From Acanthaster planci (Eukaryota; Echinodermata; Asteroidea; Valvatida; Acanthasteridae): a stretch of DNA of 64,000 nt. The notes beneath the pieces were generated by a model, which searched no databases, was not told the origin of the DNA, and was given only the letters and a program-made list of their open reading frames with translations. Positions 13,842 to 25,400 of this stretch are shown in pieces. The stretch spans positions 1,024,039 through 1,088,038 of the forward strand of contig NW_019091438.1 of the NCBI RefSeq assembly GCF_001949145.1, written 5' to 3'. Numbering within the stretch: the stretch's first letter is position 1; the number at the start of each line of letters is the position of its first letter. A program made the position numbers and the translations under genes.

Positions 13842-16706
13842 ATAAATAGTCGATACTGCGCATTGATAACTTGAATTTTTTGCAAATGTTTGTTTATCTT
13901 GGTTGAAAATTCAAAATTGCTCATTGCGAATGGGTGTTAGGTATGGTAACTAGTCAAAATGATGGTTTTGTGTGGTGCAAGGAATGCCTCAATCAATCAA
14001 ATATCCCTAGATTACGTTAGAAGTGCGCTTGATCACGGCAGCGTGTCAACTGTAAACTTGAAAAGTGGGCTGTCTTTGGCAAACTCTTGGTGGCGTGCTG
14101 TAGTGTGAATCACTTACGTATTCTGGCTTCCCATAGACAAATCCAGTCACCATGGTGATGATGCTACACATGTATCACTGGACACTTACAGTGGCCCAAA
14201 CCTATGGTAGTAAGCAAAGTACGGGGGCCACTGTTCTGTGACAATTGCTCCGTGCAAAAACCAACAACTGTGCTTTCCACCATGACACAGAACCATCATT
14301 GACGTCAAGTGAAACATTGCTGGATTTTCCAATTTCAAAATCAAGGGAATCCTTTTTCTGAGCTTGGGACTGGGAAAAAAGCTTTCTATAATTTAACTGC
14401 CAACACTTCACTTTGAATTGGGTCAATTTCGAACTCAAAACCAGAAACACGATGCCATTTGTTTGATGATATATATTGTATGTACATGTATGTAACTCCT
14501 GCATCAACTCGTTCAATTTTTTCTTCTTAAGGTTTTCCTTGTTTTCTGATGAATACAGTAAGCCTATATGCTCACCTGGCTAATTTGCCAATCAAACTGG
14601 ATAAAACTCTGCCTGGTCCTACCAGTCAAAGCATGCATAAATGATATACATGAACACGTACACTGTACATGTCTGATGCTTATTAGATTCACAGGGTTTT
14701 TTTCTTTTGCATGGTTGCAATGCCAAGTACATTCAGCAATTCACCTCGGTGGGAACCCTGCTCAATCAAACAGAATCAGCAGAAAATGTAGGGTACCTGA
14801 TTCAAATCAGGAATCTCTATTCAGTGCTTGCACGGCATTACACAAGAAACCCGGCTTTGGATGCATGGTTCTGTTTCATTATAATTGCCTGGCTTGGACT
14901 GCAGCATCAGAATGTGTCACAAGTGTAGGCATTTTGCTAGTTGTACAGGGTTGGGCCAAACTTTCAGTTATTATCAGAAATGTGTGTTACGCGAGCATTA
15001 AACATACTGGTATATAGTGTAATACTTTAAGTCAAGACACCCTCTCTTTGATTAAGGAGACATATGCACTTAAGCATGATGAACAAAGATTTAGTGAAAA
15101 GCATCGTAAAGTTGGTGGAAACCGGAAACCAGGGGGAGTGAGGGATTGACCGGAAACACAAGTCACAAAGACAGATTAAGCTGTCATGAAACTGCTTCTT
15201 AGTCATGAACTTCACAAGTGAATGCATGCAAGGTCACTGCACAATTCAACAAAGCGTCTGATCTACCAGTATCTTAAAGATGCAGGAGATGCAAGTGAGG
15301 TTGAGTCCTGGTCACAAGTTCAACAACTGCGATCAACACCTGTTGGCACTGAGCACTTGACGAAGGAAGCTCACACGTGCGAGTACAAGGTTCTAGCTTT
15401 TTGGTTTATGCATGGTTTAAAAACAAACAAATCTGTTGTTCCTGATGGAAGAAGACAACAAATGGAGACCCCTGGTGCCAAGTTTTACCCACCCTACAGT
15501 CTTCAATACCTTGTAAGAGTCTGCCATCACAAGTACAGATATTGTCACAGATATTGGAATTAAATGCTTCAACTGATTTCTAAACAACAGAGCACTATGG
15601 GAAGAGTGGTGGGAACAACGAAAAAACAAAATTTGCCCATTTAAAACTGATTTTCCTTAATTCATTCAACATCAAACCACCCCCCACTAATTTACTGTTG
15701 AAAGATGAACTAAGTCCACCGACTGTTTCAGCCTTCAATAAACCTTTTCGACGTTCACAATGCATTACGGGTGGGGATGGCATTTTATGCACAACCCTAT
15801 GGGGGAAGTGAACCAGTCAAAAATTAAGTTACAGTTTTCTACTGAATATTTTTTATATATCTGTTCATCAACTCACAGATGCATGTGTATAATCAGATTC
15901 TACAAGAAACATTTTCAAATACATTTTCAAATATTTGTAAGAACAAATCACCCTTAATTGCCTTTTTTGAGGGCACCAGTCACTCTACAGGCTAAAAATG
16001 AATGTGACAGGTCAAAGCGGGATGAATGACCTGCAAATCGTAATTTTGATTGAACAATACTAGAACATTAATATTCATAAATAAGTAAAAGCATGGTCCA
16101 GGACAAAAAGTGGTATTGTTGGAAGGAATTCTCTGAATTTTACTTCTCTGCCAAGCTTTAGACTTCGAAGTTTGTGAATATTTTCGTCCCACATCAATAA
16201 AGCAACACTTTGTCAGAAGGGGGTGGCTTGAATGGGAGTATGAAATAAAATGGAAAATACATCTGCCTCAGTACCAATGACAATTGGAAATTCATGAATG
16301 ATTATAAGGGCTAAAACAAAAGTCAAAGTTTACAGGGGGGCACTTAGGGGGCTCTCATTTTCTCGAGGGGGTACAAAAGGCTCTGAACTACTGTACAGGT
16401 CTCTTTTTCATGCAGTGAAAGGTAAAACACTGACTACAGGGGACTCTCACCAGATTTTTGCCTTATTTGATTTCATGGTGGGTTGGGAAGTGGTACTTGG
16501 GAGGGAGGGGTTACAGGTCTTAGGCAATGGGAACCCATGCCTCCCATGTCTTTGTTGATTACACTACTGCTATCAAGCAATAATGCAGCGCAATCAACTG
16601 ATCATTCAGATCAGCGGATCATGCGAAATGGTATGGCACACAATGACATTAATGCCACAATAATGGTATTTATTGTCTTACAACTTCAAGACAGTGTGAT
16701 CCCTAC

Positions 16707-17465
16707 CTTGGGCGGGGTATAAAAATCCAGCATGTGCCCCTCAAGCCGTTTGACAAGAACTAGTCGACTTCGTTCCCACTTCTGTCTTCCTTGTAAGTCC
16801 TCCCCTGTCAGAAAATTCACAATTCCTTCTCTGACAACGTCTTCTGGGTTATACTTTATCCCTCGATCCCGGCCCTGGTTGGAGCTATGGTGAGCCTTTC
16901 GAAAGCGATTGATAACATTCTCTGTCATGTTTCGGAAAGAAAATTTCCTGGGGAGTCTGCTGACCTCGTTTTTAACATGATGGACAGAGTTAATGTTTCT
17001 GCTGCTGTGGTTGCCATCAAGGCTTGAGTTGCTGGAGTAGCGGCTGTTGACAACAGGGTCCCCGTTGAACATAGCTGTGGTACCGTTCCTACTTCCAGGC
17101 GGTCCAGAGTCCGACAAGAGCCTGGTATTCACGTTGGCGTTGCCCTCCGAGTCCGTGGGGCTGGCGGGGCTGCTGCCGGTCGGGTCGCCGTCGTTGGCGT
17201 TCCGCCGATCCTCCTTTAGCTCGGCCGGGCTGACGGTGTTATAGGCCCGGCGGACCTCAGTCTCGAAGTGGTCCAGGAAGTGATCGGCAAATCGCCGTGC
17301 AAACCTGCTCTCGTCCACGGGCACGCCATCCATCGGTGGATTCTCAGTGATGAACTGGTGGTAAGCCACGGCGAAAGTCGCCGCTGCCTTCTGCGCTTCC
17401 ACTTCGCAGAACTCATTGATGTCGGTCACTCGATCGTTGTCGTGATGCTCCATGGTCCCATTCAT
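16707..17465 (-). CDS. SH2B: SH2B-family adaptor, first coding exon (partial gene)
   Basis: SH2B adaptors (SH2B1/2/3 in vertebrates, Lnk in flies) dimerise and bind activated JAK2 and receptor tyrosine kinases at the membrane. This exon encodes 253 residues. Residues about 16-75 match the N-terminal dimerisation (phenylalanine-zipper) domain: FCEVEAQKAAATF, then F38, and SRFARRFADHFLDHFETEV with F55, F59, F63 and F67 regularly spaced. A Ser/Asn-rich linker follows, then a basic RKFSFR segment, and from about residue 196 the start of the PH domain, ending at LDFYTPPK where vertebrate SH2B has FFVPPK. The ATG at 17,463-17,465 is the first in frame; an in-frame TAA lies upstream at 17,487-17,489. 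The exon ends in phase 0 at donor GTAGGG (16,706-16,701). The rest of the PH domain and the SH2 domain must lie further left and were not found. The family assignment is strong; which vertebrate paralogue is closest cannot be said. Confidence 0.88.
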
Positions 17466-18462
17466 TTCTGCCTTTTCTTGACACACTTATCAACCGATCA
17501 ATGCGTACAGCATGATTACCGACGCTGTCACAACTCAAGTTCTGTTGAAAAACTACAAATGCTCTGAGGGAGAATGGGATTTTTTTTTTAATTTAAAGCG
17601 ACGTCTTTTCCGCTTCCGCGTGCGGAATTCCTCGTAATCATACTCCGCTGATTTCCTGGTAGTACAGTGTAGGCTTACTGCATGCAGACTAGAAATCAAC
17701 GTGAAAATAAAATGCGCAGTAGCAACCCTCTGAGTCATTGCGCAAATAGCGCGGTTGAAAGGTCAACTGAGTTCATAAGACAGGTGAATGACTGACTCAC
17801 TGATGACTTGATTGACAGGTGCACCAAGAACTTATACACCTATACAATAAGCGACGCTCGTGCTTAATATAATGCACTGGAAATGCTTTAAATTCGTCTG
17901 TTCCCCCATCATGAGTACTGCAGGAGAGTGAGAATGAGAGAATTTCGACCTTTGAACACATTCTGAGTCTGCTGCTAGTAGTAGTAAGTTGAGGCGCTGT
18001 AGAATCTGTTCGACCATGTACAGCCGGTATAGGGAGAGTAGCGCAAACTTGTATACAGTACAGCATGAAGCTTTTTTCTATTGTCTATGTGCACTGACGC
18101 ATAATTCACCGTCATGAGGTTGGTTATGTTGCAACTCTCTCTGTGTGTCCTTCCCCTACGGTTCAACCAACCATACATAAATACAAGTTTTCCGCAACAT
18201 TAAAGAATAGTGCCTTCTGCTCGGCAACTCCATTTGAGGGAATCATTACAGGCGTTAGCTGGCCTGTTAGGACTGCGAGACTCTTAATTTTGGGGGGGCG
18301 TGGAGGGTCCTCGTCCCTCTGCTTGGCAGTTTTTTGTTCACATTTTCAGGCGCCTGACCGTGTTATCATAGCGCCCTCCTGCGTTAGTGCACAAAGCCAA
18401 CTTTCGCTTCGGTCGTCCTGCGATTGGCTACATTGTGAACGACTTGTGACCGCAACGTTATC

Positions 18463-18484
18463 ACATCCCGTTATAACGGGATGT
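18463..18484. repeat. 22-bp perfect palindrome
   Basis: The sequence ACATCCCGTTAT and its exact mirror complement are joined with no spacer. It lies about 1 kb upstream of the SH2B start codon. It could be a protein-binding site or the core of a decayed foldback element; nothing in the sequence decides. Confidence 0.7.
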
Positions 18485-19358
18485 AGCGAACCGTTATTTA
18501 CATGGTGGGGGGGGGGGTCGCCAATGACAATGCTTTGGCTCGGGTAAAGTGTCGGCTATGATTTTTTTTAAAATGGCCTTGGAACATTCGCAGCAGTGTG
18601 GTAATCTTCAAAGTATCACTGATCATGTGTCTTTTTGCGATATATTTCAAATCAATGGTTATTTTGATCAATTTTGGATGAACAAATAAAGTGCAGTGAG
18701 ACTATTTTCAAGCAATGAGGAAGAAAAAACGAATTAACAAACCACCGCCTTTGTAATGCATTGAGCGGGCACGCGCGCCTGGCACAAATTTACCTTCAAT
18801 GCTCTGCCCGTCTTTAGCCGTGTTTCCTTCACTATACTGAGAGTACAGTTCACTAATTCAGGCCTCATTGAAAACAGTGTAAAATCAACATTGTTCAGAG
18901 CTCAATAACATGCAAGCCAACATCCCAGGGGTGTCTCACGCAAAAATTTACTTATTATTCGGTCACTGACCTTTCAATTTCTTTTCGATTTTCAGGGGGT
19001 TAACTTAGAACATTTTTAATCATTCACCCCAAAACAAAACCAACCTCCAAAAGTCGAATTTCCGAAGTCAGCACGCAGCCATTTTTTAAATGGCAACCCT
19101 CTATTTTCTTGGGCATTTGGGAACATTTTGCAACCGTATTTTTTTCCCTTCTGCCCTCAGATGGAAGTCCAAGGGACCAGGAACTTGATCCTGGCAACGA
19201 TTTACACAATCTCACCATTTTGAGGGCCAAACAAACCCCTTTTTCAAAAGATACTGTGGGAGGGGGGACTTTTAATGCTAATGAGCTTGGCGGAAATTAT
19301 TGCTTGAATCAGTGGACTGCACCCTAAAATCTGTACAAGGCCATCAGCCCTTCCCAAG

Positions 19359-19383
19359 CCCAGCGCCCTATTCCGGCGCTGGG
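19359..19383. repeat. GC-rich hairpin
   Basis: Arms CCCAGCGCC (19,359-19,367) and GGCGCTGGG (19,375-19,383) are perfectly complementary around a 7-nt loop. No T-tract or gene end is associated with it. Confidence 0.6.
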
Positions 19384-21730
19384 TACCGGGTGACAAGCGA
19401 AAACTTCCACTGGTAACTTGGTGATGTGTACTGCCTCCATGGATGTCCATCACAATTCTCGACAAGCCACGAAGCCTGAAAGTCTATCACGAAGTCCTCC
19501 AGTACAACACAAGCTTTCCAAATGACTGTGAAAACAAGTTTTCCCTTGGCACTCTTCACCTTAATGTACGCCCACACTAGCATAAATCTGAGTGGTGTGG
19601 AGGAAGATGGATTGCAACAGATGACAGAAAATGCAGACACCACATAGGCCAAGGGGAACACAATTACGCACACCATACTCTGCACACACACGGTGTGGCT
19701 AGTTTCGCTTGCGTGCACGCCCACGTGACACGGTCAACAGCCAGCCAACATGCCAAACGACTGGTACTTGTGTCCAGTCAAAGGCAGATGGGGCAGGGAA
19801 TAACTAAAGGGCAATTTTTGAGAGACGTTTTCATTGCCTTTAACTCTTTCATTCCGAATGCGTATAAACTGCGCCAAAATTCAGCATCAACTCTCATAAA
19901 GGCAAAACAGTTACAAATAGAATTTTCCAATTTTGGGGTAACCCCCCCCCAGATCCTGGATTCACTCGTGTCTGCCTGTCATAGCATTGCAATTGAGAAA
20001 TCAGATGACAGGCATCAAATAATCCTCCCTTTGCTATTGAAGCCACTTGCATTTATTGAAGATTTATACAGAAATAAACCTGGTACATACTGTAACACAT
20101 GGCTCTATCTAGTGTTGCATTCAATCATTAATCGTTCTAAGTGCTGGCTGGCGCATCAGAAGTTCCGTATCTGGGGATTATTCTCTGACATACTTTTTTT
20201 CATTTAGTGTCCAACACTAAATTTTATTACAAGTTTAGTACCCTTGCAAAAAGGGGCATCGATTTTTTTACAAACATGATCACCACATGAAACCGGCTGA
20301 TTCCATTCTTTGAAAAATAAAATACTAAATTATATGGAGGTAAATGCCCCCCCTTAAATATCACTTCTACATTTGTACATGCAGAGGATCAGTTACGACA
20401 TTCTGCCAACAATATTTCATTCTTCATAGTTTGTTGGGGAAACATGATGGAAAAATACTTTGAAACCAAAGTATTTTGCCATGGCTGAATTGAAGTTTAC
20501 AAAGACAGTTTGGAAGTTTTCAGGGACAGTAAAAATTGTGAAATTCAATCAAGACTTCACCTATATGGCTTATTCTCCATACCGTCCTCTGTGTGCCAAA
20601 AAGTACATTCCAGCAGCACTCTTGATCAAAAGGAATTTGGTGTATCAAAAATTTACTCGGGGATTCACCGAATTGAAGACACATTTTAGTAATTCTAAGC
20701 AGCATTAAGTCTGGCACCGTCACACTTCGCAATTTCCTCTACTTAAGCAAATACAAATATTTGAGAGTTTACAAAACCTTTTCCTCCACTGAAGTTTCAA
20801 GGTTCAAGCTTTATGATACGAGCACCTTGCTTTTTCTGTCACCAGTACATCAAATGCCTTCATATAAAGTACATCTACATGTCTGACTTGCGCGATTTTA
20901 ACAATAACAGGCTTCTAATAACCAAAAACTCCACTGAAGCCAAGGTTCTATAAACACCCATTAGGTATACGATTTCTTCCTCCAATTCCTTGAAAACAAA
21001 CAGGACTGCCACGGCATTAGGCCAAGTCCTAGGACTGAACCTTACATCACGCTTCTAGCTGCATTTGTGCTATCTCCGAAAAAAAATCTACCAGTCTTCT
21101 AATTACTCTCTTGCCTTGGTTTTAACGGTGCCTATCCCCACACTGAATACTTCAACCTTTAAAAGGGAAAATAAAAGCTGGGGAAAATAAACAGCTCTTT
21201 TATGTAACATTTCTAACTACATAATTGAAACATAAAATAGCCGTCAGTGTGGTAAGGCAAGACAACCTTTCTCTTCATGTCAACAACACTCAATTTTGAT
21301 TATGCAGAGTGTGTAGATTTCACAAACGGGGTATTCTTCAGTCGTTATTGTAAGAGGCAACAGATAGCCCTAATGTCCGGTAACGCCCTCTCAAGATGAA
21401 CAGCAAAAGAAGTTTCAGTGTCTCAAGAATTCAGATGCTAACCAATGTTATGAGGCACTTTCTTTCCAGTAAACAGTATGTGTGTTTTCTTCTGTCTTTT
21501 CCAATTACTGCAATTGAAATGTATTCAAAGGATGTCTACTGAATGAGAACTTTTTTTTCTTAGACTACACATGTAACACGCAATTATCCCAAATCAAGAG
21601 AAACTAATACTTAAACAGCCACAACAGACTTCCTGGATAAACCAACCACCGTTTGAATTTTTGAAAAAAATGGCAAAAGAGGTTAACAAAGAGTATTTAC
21701 AAAAAAGCTGTTGACTGGAAGTTGTGATAT

Positions 21731-21736
21731 TTTATT
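21731..21736 (-). promoter_or_regulatory. Candidate AKAP1 polyadenylation signal
   Basis: AATAAA on the minus strand, 571 nt downstream of the AKAP1 stop codon. It would give a 3'UTR of roughly 0.6 kb. Other AT-rich hexamers lie nearby, so the true cleavage site is uncertain. Confidence 0.35.
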
Positions 21737-22306
21737 TACACATCACTAAATTGAAAAATTACCTAAATCTAATTTCTTTTGAACAAAGCTGCACTTTTGA
21801 TAACTTTACTTCTACATCACTGACAAATTTTCAAGTCACAGAAATGCTTTTGAATTATATGGCACAACAAAAACCTAACTTGGGGGGAGGGAAATTAAAG
21901 AATCTGAGGCAGATAGGCCTTGCTCACAAAAGATATGCAGACTTGTTACGTTTAAAGCAATAACCAAAAATGAGATCTTAGTTTATCAGAATGTGGTTAG
22001 GAGTTTGAACCCTTGAGCAGAAAGATGCACAGGAACTGTACGCTAGATTCTAATGTCAAGATACTTAAAGTCCAATTCTGTAACTTCAAAGAGACAGATA
22101 TGAGTGATGTGTCTGGGTAAGGTGATGCACGAATCAATGTATTTCAACACTTAATGTACTACATTCACATTCCACAAACTTAAATGTGTCGGTAATGGTT
22201 AACTCTTTGAGATGTTCCCTTGGCTTGTATGAGCCAAGGCAATAACAAGTGGATTCTGATCCTCACACCGGCCCTCATTGTGGTTACTGTTCTACCAAGC
22301 TGATCT

Positions 22307-22426
22307 TTACTGGGAAGTTGGCTCTACCTCTGACAGCAGGCTGGTGTCAGTCAGTGATTCCTCCATGCCCTCCTCGTACCACGTAACCAGCCCCTGGTTG
22401 ACCAACTCCTTGTTCAGAGACTGAAC
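22307..22426 (-). CDS. AKAP1: AKAP1 exon 8 (last)
   Basis: Encodes residues 532-570 in phase 0 after acceptor TCTGCAG, ending at TAA (22,307-22,309). It holds the end of the AKAP1 C-terminal region (NKELVNQGLVTWYEEGMEE, compare NRSLVERGLAQWVDSYYTS in the human protein) and an acidic tail. Confidence 0.88.
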   Translation of the reverse strand, partial: VQSLNKELVNQGLVTWYEEGMEESLTDTSLLSEVEPTSQ

Positions 22427-25400
22427 CTGCAGATAGAAATCATTCCGGTGATTGTGAAACAACTCAATGGCCGGTACCAACCTACATCAATAAGTACGAC
22501 CTGCATTTTTGAGGCCCTTACCCATTTCTTGCCTGGGGCTTTTAGAAATGCAGTGTTTACATACAGGCGATTTTTCAATCTTTTCGGTTTTCCAAATCTT
22601 CAAAAATTCTTACCTCTCTTCCTGAATGCCTAAACCCCATGGAGTGTTTGTCTGGTGGTTACTCTAATCGGACAGGCAAAATCTATTGATGCTAGAGTTT
22701 TTCAGCCAGGCTTTCTGCCTTGTAAAAGAGGCCAGATTGTGCGGTGTTACATGAGTTTCTTTTGTTCCCGAAAACTAGGCTCCCCGGCAACCATATCCTG
22801 CCGGGGAGCCCGGTTTTGGGTACCTGGAGTTTGTACACATAGCCGGGGTGCCCAAAATCGGACAAAAGAGCCATACCAATCTGGGCTCTTTTTACAAGGC
22901 GGCAGGCCTAGTTGAAATACTCCAGCATCAATAGATGTTGTCTGTCGGGCTAGAGTGGACACCAGACAGTCCTTCATGTGTTTGTAAGTGTCCAGTAAAT
23001 GAAGATAGCAATTTTTAAAGAATTTTGAAAACACAAAAAATGATAATTATCCCGGACCAGCATCATCAACAGTGACAACTGCCTCGGCAGCAAGTGGTTA
23101 AAAGCACCCGGCAGGAAATGGTTAATGTTCCCATCAAAAAAAAAGTCACTATTGGGAAATAAAGAGAAACCCACAAAAGATCAAGAAGAGTTGTGATAAT
23201 GACAACATTAAAAAACTGTTCTTGACTTTCAATAGCTTAACGCCACATGGCTGTGATTATGTGAGGCTAGCTCCTGGTATTTCTCGTACACAGTGAAAAA
23301 AAGTGGCAGAACAAGTAGTTCCAGATTACAGCTCTCGCAAAATGATTATCACGTAAAGTAGCGCAAAGTTATTACTTCCCCAACTGCAGATCACACTAAC
23401 GCTCCCAAGAGAAGCATATCATACAGTAACAAATGGGCTGGAATAGGACAGGCAGTGTTCTCCAGCCTAGGGTGCGTTAGGGGATGGCCGTGTGTACTGT
23501 ATCAATCAGCAGACTGGTAGGGATGAGGTTGAACCCCTGTAACTCTTAGACGCTAATCAAAAACACCCTAAGACAAGTTGACTGCCAGTCCATTAAGTTC
23601 TGCTTGACTCTTACCATGTTTAAAAAAGGAGCCACCAAGCTTTCAAACTCTGGCTGTCAAGTTTAAAATTTTTGGGTGCAACATTTCTATTCTGGAATAC
23701 TTCATCTCACACATTATCTTGACAAAAACAGCTGTCAAAGAATGTCCCAAAAAATTGTTTCCAATTTTTCCAGGAAACGCTCCACCTGTAATATGCCCAG
23801 AAATGCATTACATATACATGTATGTACTCCAAATTGGAAAGGGGACACATGAAAAGGGCCCCTGAACCACTTGCTATTCCTCCCTCTTTAAATACTTTTA
23901 GCACTCCCCATCACATTTAAAATTTAGAACACTGGAAAGGTATCGGGCCAAACTATAAGAAAAGGACAAAATTCATACCTTCCTCTCACTATCTGTGTAG
24001 AAAAGCTCAATGAATGGCATTCCATCTTCACAGTAGCCTGTGACCTGAGCTTGTAAGATGTTGAAGTTCTGGGCAACCTGCTCCACAAACAGCCTCGCTA
24101 CCTCAGAGAAGTCTTCTTCTCCTGGGGGAGGGGGAAATTGCAGTTATCAAAGTTCAGTCGATCCTGAGTTTTGACAAGTCTGAACTTGGGGCACATTGCC
24201 ACTTCTGGACAATTACTATATCTTGCTCCTCGGAGTCAAGTTGAGGATTCTGCAGAGCCAATTTTTATCACTACACTGAACGTGGCCAATGATCCTGTAA
24301 GATCAGGCAATGATGCTCATTGATATTTGGAAGAATCCAAAGGGGAAATGCATTGGAATCAGGCAGGAATCTAAATGAATTCCCATTCCTTCTCTCTGAA
24401 GTCCATGACGGTAAAGTCACCAGGTCCGCCATTTCACCACTTACTGTGAAAACCACTGAGACTTGACAATAGGTGGCGAAATTAGGGACCTGGTGACTAT
24501 ACCGTCACATGTTACTCAAACATCAGCAAAACTTCAACATCAGCAAGTGAAGTACTGGCATGGCTCATTGTATACTGGCAGCCAACCATGCTTGGCTCAA
24601 CACCAGAAAGAGAGATCATGATCAAAGCAGAGCTCAGTGCAGTCAGGGCCCGAAATATCACCAGAGAAGGAACCAGAAACAAACATTCTAGATTACACAA
24701 AGGCTCAAAAGTCACACTCAGTTCTGACCACTTCACTTACCAGCCAAAGGAGCAATGTTGGACAGATAGCACTCATTGGCTTGGAAGGGTAGCGACATGA
24801 AGTCCGTCCGGATCTGCTTCAGGACGTAGCTCTCAATCCGAGCATAGCCACCGAAGTCCAGGAACTTGAGATCCACCTCATCCGTGTCAGGAAAGATGTC
24901 TACTATCTGGGCACGATACCAGCCTTGCATCATGGGAGCAGCGCAGATTACACCAACTGAGAGAGTTAAAATGAATGATCTTGTGAATGTCAGCCAGCAC
25001 TAACACTTACTCAAAAGGACACCTGTTCTTGTTTGTGCCTAGTTTGGCAACAGTAAGGAGAATGACAAACTTATTCAAGGGTCCTGTGGACTTGTAGCAT
25101 GACATTTAAGTAAGTGGATGTTCTAGCAAGGACTGCTTCTACGTGGCTAAAACCTGTGGATGATTGTAAAGGATGACTTGTATAAAGGTAGAAAGGTGTC
25201 CGGTATAAAGGTGCCCATCACAGGTACGTGCATGTAACTAAGAATTCTGGGGGGAAAACACAAGGAAAGTCCCACTTGCACATTTTCTAGGGTAGTTATC
25301 CATTCGTAATGCCATACAGGAGAAGTACAACATGATTCAATCAGCTGATCTGAGGCAAGTTACACTCCTGGGTATCAAAAGGTAAAATAAAGGATGAGGA

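Larger units (their letters stand above)
1..16706. other. Non-coding region, probable SH2B intron or downstream sequence
   Basis: No exon is supported on either strand. The open frames here are short, have no recognisable domain and often consist of translated TACATGTACATG repeats. The SH2B exon at 16,707-17,465 (minus) ends in a splice donor, so transcription should continue leftwards and at least part of this region should be SH2B intron. I looked for the rest of the PH domain and for an SH2 domain on the minus strand and could not identify either. Contents: many TACATGTACATGTA / TACCGGTA palindromes (for example near 3,550-3,600, 6,335-6,400, 7,010-7,055, 9,760-9,795, 10,100-10,145 and 13,470-13,510), short G, C and A homopolymers, and a small inverted repeat near 13.8 kb. 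Confidence 0.6.
17466..22306. other. Intergenic region between SH2B (5' side) and AKAP1 (3' side)
   Basis: Both flanking genes are on the minus strand, so this stretch should hold the SH2B 5'UTR and promoter (near 17.5-18 kb) and the AKAP1 3'UTR (just below 22,307). I see no coding exon. It contains a 22-bp perfect palindrome at 18,463, a GC-rich hairpin at 19,359, a G-run near 18,509, and a possible AKAP1 polyadenylation signal at 21,731. The longest open frame (19,695-20,207, plus) has no recognisable domain or splice context. Confidence 0.6.

Noticed and set aside
14568-15017. 149-codon open frame on the plus strand
   Set aside because: No recognisable domain, no splice or start context, and composition like the surrounding non-coding DNA.
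18143-18547. 134-codon open frame on the plus strand
   Set aside because: Overlaps the palindrome and the SH2B upstream region; no homology recognised.
19695-20207. 170-codon open frame, the longest in the intergenic part
   Set aside because: No domain, no splice sites and low-complexity stretches; likely chance.
24741-24956. TDRKH as the identity of the Tudor/KH gene
   Set aside because: TDRKH has two KH domains; the single KH, N-terminal anchor plus acidic linker, and closer Tudor sequence fit AKAP1.
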